A DNA stretch of 64,000 nucleotides from Nocardioides marmorisolisilvae (GTDB taxonomy: Bacteria > Actinomycetota > Actinomycetes > Propionibacteriales > Nocardioidaceae): contig NZ_CP134227.1 in assembly GCF_031656915.1 (NCBI RefSeq), positions 1,736,001 through 1,800,000 on the forward strand, in the 5' to 3' direction. The position numbers and the translations under genes were made by a program. Of the stretch, positions 7,938 to 16,694 are shown piece by piece (position 1 is the first letter of the stretch; each line of letters starts with the position of its first letter). A model generated the notes under the pieces. It did not search any database. It had not been told where the DNA came from and was given only the letters and a program-made list of their open reading frames with translations.

Positions 7938-10900
7938 GTGGGCGAGGATGGTGCGGTGGACGACGCACTGGCCCGATTCGGGGCTCCCACGCGGGCCTGG
8001 TTCGAGGCTGCGTTCGCCCGGCCCACCTCCGCCCAGGCGGGTGCCTGGTCGACGATCGCCGCGGGCCGCCACGCGCTGGTCGTCGCCCCGACCGGCTCGG
8101 GCAAGACGCTGTCGGCCTTTCTCTGGTCGCTGGACCGGCTCTTCCACGAACAGGTCCCCGACGAGCGCTCACGACGATGCCGGGTCCTCTACGTCTCCCC
8201 GTTGAAGGCACTCGCCGTCGACGTCGAGCGGAACCTCAGGGCGCCTCTCACCGGCATCCGGCACACCGCCGCCCGACTCGGCCTCGAGCTCCCCGAGGTG
8301 ACCGTGGGGGTGCGCTCGGGCGACACCACGCCGACGGAGCGCCGACGGCTGCAGACCAGACCGCCGGACATCTTGATCACCACGCCGGAGTCGCTGTTCC
8401 TGATGCTCACCTCGGCCGCGCGCGAGTCGCTGCGCGGAGTCGAGACGGTGATCCTCGACGAGGTGCACGCCGTGGCCGGCAGCAAGCGCGGCGCCCACCT
8501 CGCGGTCTCGCTGGAACGGCTCGACGCCCTGCTCGACCGGCCGGCACAGCGCATCGGCCTGTCCGCCACGGTCCGTCCGGTGGAGGCGGTCGCGCGGTTC
8601 CTCGGCGGGACCGCGCCGGTGGAGGCCGTGGCGCCGCCGGCCGAGAAGCGTTGGGATCTCTCGGTGGTGGTGCCGGTCGAGGACATGACCGAGCTCGACG
8701 CGGCCCCCGACGGGAGTGACTCCGAGCGGGCCGGCTCGATCTGGCCGCATGTCGAGGAGCGTGTGGTCGACCTCATCGAGCAGCACCGGTCGACGATCGT
8801 CTTCGCGAACTCCCGCCGCCTCGCCGAGCGCCTCACCGCCCGGCTCAACGAGGTGCACGCCGAGCGACTCGGCGAGCCGACCGAGCTGATCGGCTCCCCC
8901 GGGCCCCCGGCCCAGGTGATGGCACAGTCGGGTACCTCGCAGGGTGCCGCCGGCGTGCTCGCGCGTGCGCACCACGGCTCGGTCTCCAAGGAGCAGCGGG
9001 CGGTGATCGAGGACGACCTCAAGCGCGGCCGGCTGCCGTGCGTCGTCGCCACCAGCAGCCTCGAGCTCGGCATCGACATGGGCGCGGTCGACCTCGTCGT
9101 CCAGATCGAGTCACCGCCCTCGGTCGCGAGCGCGCTGCAACGCGTCGGTCGGGCCGGTCACCAGGTCGGCGAGACGTCCCGTGGGGTGCTGTTCCCCAAG
9201 CACCGCGGCGATCTGGTGCCCACGGCGGTCACGGTCGAGCGGATGCGCACCGGTGCGATCGAGGCCCTCCGGGTGCCGGCCAACCCCCTCGACGTGCTCG
9301 CCCAGCAGGTCGTCGCGGCGACCGCGATGGACACGTGGGCGGCCGACGACCTCTTCGCCGTACTGCGTCGCTCGGCACCGTTCGCGACACTGCCGCGCAG
9401 CGCCTTCGACGCCACCCTCGACCTGCTCGCCGGGCGCTACCCCAGCGACGAGTTCGCCGAGCTGCGGCCGCGGATCGTCTGGGACCGGGTCACCGGTGCG
9501 CTGTCCGCCCGGCCCGGCGCCCAACGGCTCGCGGTGACCAGCGGTGGCACCATCCCGGACCGCGGGCTGTTCGGGGTCTTCCTGGTCGGGAGCGACTCAA
9601 CCGGACCCGGACCCGGTCGGCGGGTCGGCGAGCTCGACGAGGAGATGGTCTATGAATCCCGGGTGGGCGACGTGTTCACCCTCGGCACCACCAGCTGGCG
9701 CATCGAGGACATCACCCACGACCGCGTGATGGTCTCCCCGGCGCCCGGGCAGCCTGGCCGGCTCCCGTTCTGGACCGGGGACTCGCTCGGTCGACCCGCG
9801 GAGCTGGGCGAGGCGATCGGCGCATTCGTCCGCGAGGTCGCCGCCATGGACCGGCCAGCGGCGGTGGCCCGAGCCCGCTCCGCCGGGTTCGATGCGTGGG
9901 CCGCCGCCAACCTGGTCAGCCTGCTCGAGGAGCAGCGAGAGGCCACCAACCGGCTGCCCCACGACCGTCAGCTGGTCGTGGAACGCTTCCGTGACGAGCT
10001 CGGGGACTGGCGGCTGGTGGTGCACTCGCCCTACGGCACGCCCGTGCACGCGCCCTGGGCGCTGATGGTCAACGCCCGGCTGCGCGAGCGGTACGGCGTG
10101 GACGCCCAGGCGATGGCGGCCGACGACGGCATCGTGGTGCGGATCCCCGAGACCGACCAGGACCCGCCCGGCGCCGAGCTGATCGCCTTCGACCCCGACG
10201 AGGTCGAGCAGCTCGTCACCACCGAGGTGGGGGGCTCGGCGCTGTTCGCCTCCCGGTTCCGCGAGTGCGCCGCCCGGGCGCTGCTGCTCCCCCGGCGCGA
10301 CCCGGGTCGCCGCTCGCCACTGTGGCAGCAGCGTCAACGCAGCGCGCAGCTGCTCGAGGTGGCCGCCCGCTACCCGAGCTTCCCGATCGTGCTGGAGACG
10401 GTCCGCGAGGTGCTCCAGGACGTGTATGACGTGCCGGCGCTCGTCACGCTGCAGCGACGGATCGCGGAGCGGCGGGTCAGCCTCGTCGACGTCGCGACCA
10501 CCCGTCCGTCGCCGTTCGCCCAGTCGCTGCTGTTCGGGTACGTCGCGGCATTCATGTACGAGGGGGACTCGCCCCTGGCCGAGCGCCGGGCGGCCGCTCT
10601 CACCCTCGACCAGGGCCTGCTCGCCGAGCTGCTCGGTCGCGCCGAGCTACGCGAGCTGCTCGACCCGGCGGCGCTGGCCGAGGTCGAGGCGGAGCTGCAG
10701 CGGCTGCGACACCCCGGACTCGACGACCGCCGCGCCCGCGACGCGGAGGGTCTGGTCGACCTGCTCCGGCTGCTCGGGCCGCTGAGCACCGCCGAGACCG
10801 CCGAGCGGGCGACCTTCGACGTCGACGAGCCGTTGGAGCGCCTGGTGGAGTCGCGTCGCGTCGTCCGGGTGCGCATCGCGGGCGAGGAGCGCTGGGCGGT

Positions 10901-12554
10901 GGTCGAGGACGTCGCCCGGTTGCGCGACGGCCTGGGCGTACCTGTGCCGCCGGGCACTCCGGAGACCTTCACCGAGCCCGTCGAGGACCCCTTGGGCGAC
11001 CTGGTCGGCCGGTTTGCCCGCACACACGGACCCTTCACGACGGCGGACGTCGCGGCACGCCTCGGGCTCGGGTCCGCGGTCGTCCACCAGACCCTGGTCC
11101 GGCTGGCAGCGCACGGGCGGGTCCTCGAGGGCGAGTTCCGCCCCACCGGGACCGGGTCGGAGTGGTGTGACGCCGAGGTGCTGCGCCGGCTGCGCCGCCG
11201 GTCGCTGGCCCGGCTGCGGCATGAGGTCGAGCCGGTCGAGCCGGCCACCCTCGGCCGGTTCCTGCCGGCCTGGCAGCACGTGGCAGCGGGCGCGTCGGCC
11301 GGCCGTGGGCTCCGTGGCGTCGACGGCGTTCTGGCGGTGGTCGAGCAGCTCGCCGGCTGCCCGGTGCCGGCCAGCGCCTGGGAGTCCCTGGTCCTACCGG
11401 CGCGGGTCGCCGACTACCAGCCGGCCTACCTCGACGAGCTGACCGCGACCGGGGAGGTGCTCTGGGCCGGGCACGGCTCGCTGCCCGGCTCCGATGGATG
11501 GGTGTCACTGCATCTGACGGACTCCGCGGATCTGACCCTGCCGGCACCCGACCCGGACGCCGATCTCAGCACCCTGCACCGGGCGGTGCTCGAGGCGCTG
11601 GACGGAGGTGGGGCGTTCTTCTTCCGCCAGCTGGAGGCCGCCGTACGCCGCAGCGACGCCTCGGGCGGAACCACCGACCCCGAGCTGTCGCAGGCCTTGT
11701 GGGACCTGGTCTGGTGGGGCCGGGTCGGCAACGACACGCTCGCCCCGCTGCGTGCGCTCACCCGGGGCGGCGGTGCGCACCGCGGTCGGCGCAGCCCGCC
11801 GCGCGCCCGGCTGGGCCGGCCCGGGCGGCCCGGGCGGACGCCGATGCCGGTCCGCGGTGGACCTCCCGAGGCCGCCGGGCGCTGGTTCCTGCTGCCCGAG
11901 GTCGAGCCCGACCCGACCCGACGCAGCCACGCAGCCGCGGAGTCGCTCCTCGAACGGCACGGCGTGGTGACCCGCGGCGCAGTGACCAGCGAACGCACCC
12001 CGGGAGGCTTCGCCGCGGCGTACAAGGTGCTCGCCGCCTTCGAGGACGCCGGACGGTGCCGACGCGGCTACTTCGTCGAGGGACTCGGCGCCGCCCAGTT
12101 CGGCTCCGCGGGTGCGATCGACCGGCTGCGCACCTTCACGCCGCCCGCGGCCGGCACCAAGGCGGTCGCGGTCACGCTGGCGGCCACCGACCCCGCGAAC
12201 CCCTACGGCGCCGCACTCCCCTGGCCCGGGCGCACGGCGGGCCACCGTCCGGGCCGGAAGGCCGGCGCCCTCGTCGTGCTCGTCGACGGCGCCCTGGCGC
12301 TCTACGTCGAGCGTGGAGGGCGGTCGCTGCTCACCTTTGTCTCGACCGTTTCCGCACCGAGTGTGGAGGAGGACACCCTCGCGGTCGCGATCGATGCCCT
12401 CGGCACCGCCGTACGTCGCGGCGCGCTCGGCCGCCTCACCGTTGAGAAGGCGGACGGGTCGAGCGTCCTCGGTGAGTCCTCGGCGGCGCTGCGGCAGGCA
12501 CTCGAGGACGCCGGTTTCGTGGTGACCCCGCGGGGGCTGCGGCTGCGCGGCTGA
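7938..12554 (+). CDS. lhr: Lhr-family ATP-dependent DNA helicase (Lhr-Core plus C-terminal domain)
   Basis: Very large superfamily 2 helicase of 1538 aa, the size of full-length mycobacterial Lhr. The Walker A motif PTGSGKT is at residues 51-57, the DEVH box at 174-177, and the SAT motif lies near 194-196; the second RecA domain has SSLELGIDMG and QRVGRAGH. The rest contains the Lhr winged-helix and the long C-terminal region. Lhr translocates 3' to 5' on single-stranded DNA and unwinds DNA or RNA:DNA hybrids in repair. A flexible Arg/Gly/Pro-rich segment lies at about 1273-1310. The GTG at 7938 is used; a GTG at 7956 is an alternative. The 3' end carries a 40-bp tandem duplication. Confidence 0.93.
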   Translation: MGEDGAVDDALARFGAPTRAWFEAAFARPTSAQAGAWSTIAAGRHALVVAPTGSGKTLSAFLWSLDRLFHEQVPDERSRRCRVLYVSPLKALAVDVERNLRAPLTGIRHTAARLGLELPEVTVGVRSGDTTPTERRRLQTRPPDILITTPESLFLMLTSAARESLRGVETVILDEVHAVAGSKRGAHLAVSLERLDALLDRPAQRIGLSATVRPVEAVARFLGGTAPVEAVAPPAEKRWDLSVVVPVEDMTELDAAPDGSDSERAGSIWPHVEERVVDLIEQHRSTIVFANSRRLAERLTARLNEVHAERLGEPTELIGSPGPPAQVMAQSGTSQGAAGVLARAHHGSVSKEQRAVIEDDLKRGRLPCVVATSSLELGIDMGAVDLVVQIESPPSVASALQRVGRAGHQVGETSRGVLFPKHRGDLVPTAVTVERMRTGAIEALRVPANPLDVLAQQVVAATAMDTWAADDLFAVLRRSAPFATLPRSAFDATLDLLAGRYPSDEFAELRPRIVWDRVTGALSARPGAQRLAVTSGGTIPDRGLFGVFLVGSDSTGPGPGRRVGELDEEMVYESRVGDVFTLGTTSWRIEDITHDRVMVSPAPGQPGRLPFWTGDSLGRPAELGEAIGAFVREVAAMDRPAAVARARSAGFDAWAAANLVSLLEEQREATNRLPHDRQLVVERFRDELGDWRLVVHSPYGTPVHAPWALMVNARLRERYGVDAQAMAADDGIVVRIPETDQDPPGAELIAFDPDEVEQLVTTEVGGSALFASRFRECAARALLLPRRDPGRRSPLWQQRQRSAQLLEVAARYPSFPIVLETVREVLQDVYDVPALVTLQRRIAERRVSLVDVATTRPSPFAQSLLFGYVAAFMYEGDSPLAERRAAALTLDQGLLAELLGRAELRELLDPAALAEVEAELQRLRHPGLDDRRARDAEGLVDLLRLLGPLSTAETAERATFDVDEPLERLVESRRVVRVRIAGEERWAVVEDVARLRDGLGVPVPPGTPETFTEPVEDPLGDLVGRFARTHGPFTTADVAARLGLGSAVVHQTLVRLAAHGRVLEGEFRPTGTGSEWCDAEVLRRLRRRSLARLRHEVEPVEPATLGRFLPAWQHVAAGASAGRGLRGVDGVLAVVEQLAGCPVPASAWESLVLPARVADYQPAYLDELTATGEVLWAGHGSLPGSDGWVSLHLTDSADLTLPAPDPDADLSTLHRAVLEALDGGGAFFFRQLEAAVRRSDASGGTTDPELSQALWDLVWWGRVGNDTLAPLRALTRGGGAHRGRRSPPRARLGRPGRPGRTPMPVRGGPPEAAGRWFLLPEVEPDPTRRSHAAAESLLERHGVVTRGAVTSERTPGGFAAAYKVLAAFEDAGRCRRGYFVEGLGAAQFGSAGAIDRLRTFTPPAAGTKAVAVTLAATDPANPYGAALPWPGRTAGHRPGRKAGALVVLVDGALALYVERGGRSLLTFVSTVSAPSVEEDTLAVAIDALGTAVRRGALGRLTVEKADGSSVLGESSAALRQALEDAGFVVTPRGLRLRG

Positions 12555-12594
12555 TTTCGTGGTGACCCCGCGGGGGCTGCGGCTGAGCGGCCGA
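12515..12594 (+). repeat. 40-bp tandem duplication spanning the lhr stop codon
   Basis: Bases 12515-12554 (the last codons of lhr plus its TGA) are repeated head to tail at 12555-12594 with about two mismatches. The first copy ends GCGGCTGA and the second AGCGGCCGA, so the second copy has lost the stop but is untranslated. It looks like a recent slippage or unequal-recombination event at the gene end. Confidence 0.9.
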
Positions 12595-12639
12595 GTCGCG
12601 GCGCCCCGACGGGCACCGCTCGTGGCAGGCTGACGACTC

Positions 12640-13851
12640 GTGCACACCTACCGCGAGCTCTTCGGGATCCGGGAGTTCCGGGTGCTCTTCGGCCTGCGCG
12701 CGGTGGTCATCACCGGCGTCGTGGTCAGCAGCCTGGCGATCGGCACCGTGATCTATCGGGTGACCGGCTCGCCGCTGCTCACGTCGCTGGCGCTCTTCGG
12801 CGGCCCGTTGGTGCAGCTGCTCACGAGCCACTTCCTCCTGGCCGGCTCCGATCTGCTCCGGCCGCGCACCGCGATGGTGATCTCGGCGACGACGGCCGGG
12901 GGCACCGACCTGCTGCAGCTTCTGCCCGGCCTGACCTGGCCGATCCGCTTCGTCATCCTGGCGGCGGGCTACGTCGTGCTCGCGGCGACCTCCGGGACGG
13001 TGGTCGCCCTCCTTTCCGACATCGTTCCCCGCGAGGCCTTCGTGCTCGCTCGCTCCACCCTCAACATCACCGTCGGCGGGATGCAGATCGCCGGCAATGG
13101 GGTCGGCGCGATCCTGTTGATCTGGCTCAGCGGCCGCGACCTGTTCTGGATCAGCGGCACGGTCACCCTCGCCGGCGCGCTCGCGGCTCGGATCGGCCTG
13201 CGCGACCACCCGCCCCGCGCCAGCGGCAAGGTGGTTGCCCGGACCCGAGCGGTCAACCGGATGCTGCTGGGCTCGGCGGCCGTCCGGCCGATCTACCTGA
13301 TGATCTGGATCCCGAACGGGCTGGTCGTCGGTTGCGAAGCGCTCTACATCCCGTACGCCGGGGGCCACGCCGGCTACCTCTTCGCCGCGACGGCGACGGG
13401 CATGCTCGCCGGCGATGTCGTCATCGGCCGTTTCCTGCCGGAGGACCGCCGCGACCGGCTGATCGTGCCGCTCCGCATCCTTCTCGCGCTGCCGTTCATC
13501 GCCTTCGCATGGCAGCCCGTGCTCGGCGTCGCCGCAGCCCTCGGGATGGTCGGAGCGTTCGGCTACCCGGCGTCCCTGCCCCTCCAGGAACGTCTGGTGA
13601 GCCACACCGCTGCGGACAGCCGCGGTCAGGTCTTCGGACTGGCCGGCACCGGCCTGATGGTCGGGCAGGCGCTGGGCGCCGCGATCGCGGGCGGTGTGGC
13701 GGACCTGCTCGGCGCCGGATCCACGGCGGCGGGTCGCACCATGACCGTGATGGCAGTGCTCTCGCTGCTGGCCACCGCCCTGATCGTGCCCGGCCTCCGC
13801 CGTACGACGCCCACCCCCGGCAGGTCAGTCGAACCCGATGTCGCCGACTGA
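12640..13851 (+). CDS. major facilitator superfamily transporter
   Basis: Integral membrane protein of 403 aa with about twelve hydrophobic segments, resembling the MFS drug-efflux type common in actinobacteria. Typical features are the short N-terminus RELFGIREFRVLF and a charged central loop (RIGLRDHPPRASGKVVARTR) between two six-helix halves. The GTG at 12640 is the first usable start after lhr. No substrate is evident. It lies between lhr and nei2, genes that adjoin one another in mycobacteria, so it appears to be inserted material. The protein ends in a short hydrophilic tail. Confidence 0.8.
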   Translation: MHTYRELFGIREFRVLFGLRAVVITGVVVSSLAIGTVIYRVTGSPLLTSLALFGGPLVQLLTSHFLLAGSDLLRPRTAMVISATTAGGTDLLQLLPGLTWPIRFVILAAGYVVLAATSGTVVALLSDIVPREAFVLARSTLNITVGGMQIAGNGVGAILLIWLSGRDLFWISGTVTLAGALAARIGLRDHPPRASGKVVARTRAVNRMLLGSAAVRPIYLMIWIPNGLVVGCEALYIPYAGGHAGYLFAATATGMLAGDVVIGRFLPEDRRDRLIVPLRILLALPFIAFAWQPVLGVAAALGMVGAFGYPASLPLQERLVSHTAADSRGQVFGLAGTGLMVGQALGAAIAGGVADLLGAGSTAAGRTMTVMAVLSLLATALIVPGLRRTTPTPGRSVEPDVAD

Positions 13852-14005
13852 TCGCCCTGGCCGGGCAGGCCAACGTGCTCAGCCACGGGCGCCTTGATGG
13901 GCAGACCCGCACGTCCGCCATCCCCTTACAGGGTTCGGAAAAGTACTTGTCCACCTGCTCGTTCCCACGGTCGAAAGTGTCGGTGCGGCCGGTCAGAATG
14001 GAGGC

Positions 14006-15361
14006 ATGTCAGTCGCACAGACAGCCGGATATTCGGGCGCTTCCCTCGGGTCGCACGCTCCGGAGCATGCGGTCCTCGACGCCGTGGCCGATGCACGGAC
14101 TCGGTCCATGCGGGCCGCGGCGGAGGAGCTGACCTGCGTGCTGGCCTGGGCACACGCCCACCCCGGCACACCCGGCGACTGCGCCTCCTGGCAGCGGGCC
14201 CTGATCCCGCCGGACGAGGACGGCCTGGACCGGCTCGGTGGGCCGGGCACCCCGGCGGTCGCCGAGTTCGCCGTCGAACAGCTCGCCGCCCGGCTCGCGG
14301 TCTCGACCGGGTCGGCCATGGGCCTCGTCGCCGACGCCCTCGACCTGGCCCACCGGCACCCGGTCCTGTGGGGCTGCGTCCAGGCCGGCGCCTGTCCCGT
14401 CTGGACGGCGCGGCGGGTCGTGTCGGCCTGCCACGCCCTGCCTGCCGAGGCCGCTCTCTGGGTCGACGAGCGGACCGGCCACCTGGCCGGGACCCGGGCA
14501 TGGCGCACCGTGGAGTCGACCATCTCCTACGCGATCGCGAAGTGGGACCCCGAGAAGACCCGCGCTGCCGAGGAACAGGCGAGGGACGGCCGGCGGCTGG
14601 ACATCGACCTGCCCGGACAGGGCGGCAACGCCGCCGACCCCGACAAGGTCATCGCCGCCGCTCACATCCGCGGCAGTCTCTCGGTCATCGACGCGATCAA
14701 GTTCGAGGCGCTGGTCGCGGCCCAGGCCGCCGAGCTGGCCGCGACCGGGGACACCTCCAGCCTGGACATCCGCCGGGCCAAGGCCCTCGGTGTGATCGCC
14801 GACCAGCTGATCACGGGCGAGCTCACCTTCTGCTCTGCCGAGACCGGCGTCAGCAGCGCCACCCGACCGGCACCGAAGAGCTGCCTCCCGGCCACCCTCT
14901 ACGTGCACGTCACCCTCGAAGACCTGCTCACCCACCTCGGTGGCACCGACCGGGTCGGGACCGTCGAGACGCTCGGGCCGGCCACCCTCCACCTGCTCGG
15001 CCAATGGCTCGGCGAGACTCGACTCAGCATCCGCCCGATCCTCGACCTCGGCCGCACCGACGCCGTCGATGTCCACGACCCGCCGGCCTGGATGCGCGAG
15101 CTCGTCACCCTCCGCGACGGCCATTGCGTGTTCACGCACTGTGGCCGCGACGCCCGGTCCTGCGACCTGGACCACATCGACCCCTACGTCGCGATGGACG
15201 AAGGGGGTCCGCCCGGCCAGACCCGGCCGGACCATCTTGCGCCGCTGTGTCGAAGACACCACCGGCTCAAGACCTTCACCCGCTGGCGCTACCACCGCCT
15301 CCCCGACGGCAGCTACCAATGGACCGACCCCCAGGGTCACCGCTCCGACGTGCCCCTCTGA
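14006..15361 (+). CDS. DUF222 / HNH endonuclease-domain protein
   Basis: Protein of 451 aa. The N-terminal 300 residues match the helical DUF222 (13E12-like) architecture, and the C-terminus is an HNH nuclease: a Cys pair around CVFTHCGRDARSCD, the DHI metal-binding motif, and LCRRHHRLK. Such genes occur in many copies in actinobacterial genomes and behave like mobile or selfish coding repeats; a cellular role is not established. The ATG at 14006 follows a 154-bp gap from the MFS gene. A strong hairpin follows the stop. It lies between lhr and nei2 and is a good candidate for the insertion that separated them. Confidence 0.88.
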   Translation: MSVAQTAGYSGASLGSHAPEHAVLDAVADARTRSMRAAAEELTCVLAWAHAHPGTPGDCASWQRALIPPDEDGLDRLGGPGTPAVAEFAVEQLAARLAVSTGSAMGLVADALDLAHRHPVLWGCVQAGACPVWTARRVVSACHALPAEAALWVDERTGHLAGTRAWRTVESTISYAIAKWDPEKTRAAEEQARDGRRLDIDLPGQGGNAADPDKVIAAAHIRGSLSVIDAIKFEALVAAQAAELAATGDTSSLDIRRAKALGVIADQLITGELTFCSAETGVSSATRPAPKSCLPATLYVHVTLEDLLTHLGGTDRVGTVETLGPATLHLLGQWLGETRLSIRPILDLGRTDAVDVHDPPAWMRELVTLRDGHCVFTHCGRDARSCDLDHIDPYVAMDEGGPPGQTRPDHLAPLCRRHHRLKTFTRWRYHRLPDGSYQWTDPQGHRSDVPL

Positions 15362-15380
15362 ACATCCGCCCACCGACCGA

Positions 15381-15406
15381 CCCCGCGAGGACCAGGCCTC
15401 GCGGGG
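15381..15406 (+). terminator. hairpin terminator after the HNH gene
   Basis: Perfect 10-bp inverted repeat: CCCCGCGAGG (15381-15390), a 6-base loop, and CCTCGCGGGG (15397-15406), starting 20 bases after the stop at 15361. There is no T-run, as is usual for high-G+C intrinsic terminators. Confidence 0.75.
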
Positions 15407-15495
15407 CCACCGGCACGCCCGGATCCTGGGTACTGGCAGGTCGCAGCAGGCTCAGGTCGCTACCGTGGCCGATCCGCCTTCCAAGGAGTCACCAC

Positions 15496-15867
15496 ATGGA
15501 CATGCGCCTCGAGCTCGTACCGCTCCCGACGGCCGACGTGGACCGGAGCCTGGAGTTCTACGTCGACCGCGTCGGCTTCCGCCTCGACCACGACGTCCAG
15601 CCCGGCAACGGGTTGCGAGTGGTCCAACTGACGCCACCCGGGTCCGCATGCTCGATCGTGATCGGCGTGGGAATGAGTGACCCTGGCGCCCCGCGGGTCC
15701 AGAATCTGCATCTCGTGGTCGACGACCTCGCAGAGGTCCGCGACCACCTGTCGAACCACCACGTCACGGTGTCCGAGGTGAATGACATGGGTGGCGTCAA
15801 GTACGCGTACTTCAGCGATCCTGATGGAAACTCCTGGGCACTCCAGGAGCTTCCGCAGCGCAGCTGA
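15496..15867 (+). CDS. VOC-superfamily (glyoxalase/bleomycin-resistance-like) protein
   Basis: Small protein of 123 aa with the paired beta-alpha-beta-beta-beta fold of the vicinal oxygen chelate superfamily: strand RLELVPLPTADVDRSLEFYV at the start and DMGGVKYAYFSDPDGNSWAL at the end, where the SDPDGN turn and the following Glu are typical. Members include glyoxalase I, antibiotic-binding proteins and dioxygenases; the substrate cannot be assigned. An AAGGAG ribosome site lies nine bases upstream of the ATG at 15496. It stands 35 bp before nei2 on the same strand. Confidence 0.8.
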   Translation: MDMRLELVPLPTADVDRSLEFYVDRVGFRLDHDVQPGNGLRVVQLTPPGSACSIVIGVGMSDPGAPRVQNLHLVVDDLAEVRDHLSNHHVTVSEVNDMGGVKYAYFSDPDGNSWALQELPQRS

Positions 15868-15901
15868 GCAGTGCCTCGACAACTGGAACCGGGGAGGTGC
15901 G

Positions 15902-16672
15902 ATGCCCGAGGGTGACACCGTCTGGCAGGCCGCGAAGCGGCTGCGCCGGCTCGACGACCAGATCTTGGTCCACACCGACTTCCGGCTGCCGAGCCTGGCC
16001 ACCACCGACCTCGCAGGCAGCCGGGTGCTCACCACCCGGTCGCGTGGCAAGCACCTGCTGACCCGTCTCGACAGCGGGCTGTCGCTCCACAGCCACCTCA
16101 AGATGGAGGGCAGCTGGGCGGTCCATGACCGAGGTGCCCGCTGGCGCAAGCCGGCCCACACCGCCCGAGTGGTGCTGCAGACGGAGTCGTTGGAGGCCGT
16201 CGGCTCCCAGATCGTGCTCGACCTGCTCCCCTCCGACCGCGAGGACGAGTACGTCGGGCGCCTCGGCCCGGATCTGCTCGGCGACGACTGGGACCCGGAT
16301 GAGGCGGTCCGCCGGCTGGCTGCGCAGCCCGCCGTACCTCTTGCCGACGCGCTGCTGGACCAGCGCAACCTCGCCGGGATCGGCAACGTGTACAAGTGCG
16401 AGCTCTGCTTCCTCACCGGCGTCGACCCGCACCGTCCGGTCGGCGAGGTGTCTGACCTGCAGCGGCTGGTCAGCCTCGCCCGCCGCGTGCTGCTGGCCAA
16501 CCGCGACCGGGTCGACCGGGTCACCACCGGACGGACGCGCCGCGGCGAGAGGACCTGGGTCTATGGCCGACGGGGCCCGTGCCTGCGCTGCGGGACGCCC
16601 ATCGAGTACGACGAGCTCGGGCCGCCCGGTGCCGAACGCGGCACCTGGTGGTGTCCTCGCTGCCAGAGGTGA
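15902..16672 (+). CDS. nei2: Fpg/Nei-family DNA glycosylase (Nei2-like)
   Basis: Base-excision-repair glycosylase/AP lyase of 256 aa. It begins MPEGDT, giving the catalytic Pro2 and Glu3 after removal of Met, and contains HLKMEGSW with the conserved Lys. The C-terminal zinc finger has Cys227, Cys230, Cys251 and Cys254 (CLRC...CPRC). The domain order and PEGDT start match mycobacterial Nei2 (endonuclease VIII type), which removes oxidised pyrimidines. A ribosome site GGGGAGG precedes the ATG at 15902. In mycobacteria nei adjoins lhr; here three genes intervene. Confidence 0.9.
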   Translation: MPEGDTVWQAAKRLRRLDDQILVHTDFRLPSLATTDLAGSRVLTTRSRGKHLLTRLDSGLSLHSHLKMEGSWAVHDRGARWRKPAHTARVVLQTESLEAVGSQIVLDLLPSDREDEYVGRLGPDLLGDDWDPDEAVRRLAAQPAVPLADALLDQRNLAGIGNVYKCELCFLTGVDPHRPVGEVSDLQRLVSLARRVLLANRDRVDRVTTGRTRRGERTWVYGRRGPCLRCGTPIEYDELGPPGAERGTWWCPRCQR

Positions 16673-16694
16673 CCGGACGCGCCACAATCGTGGT

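Noticed and set aside
7938-15361. Restriction or phage-defence system made of the large helicase and HNH nuclease
   Set aside because: The helicase is a standard Lhr next to its known partner type Nei2, and the HNH protein is the common DUF222 type with its own terminator; no other defence gene is present.
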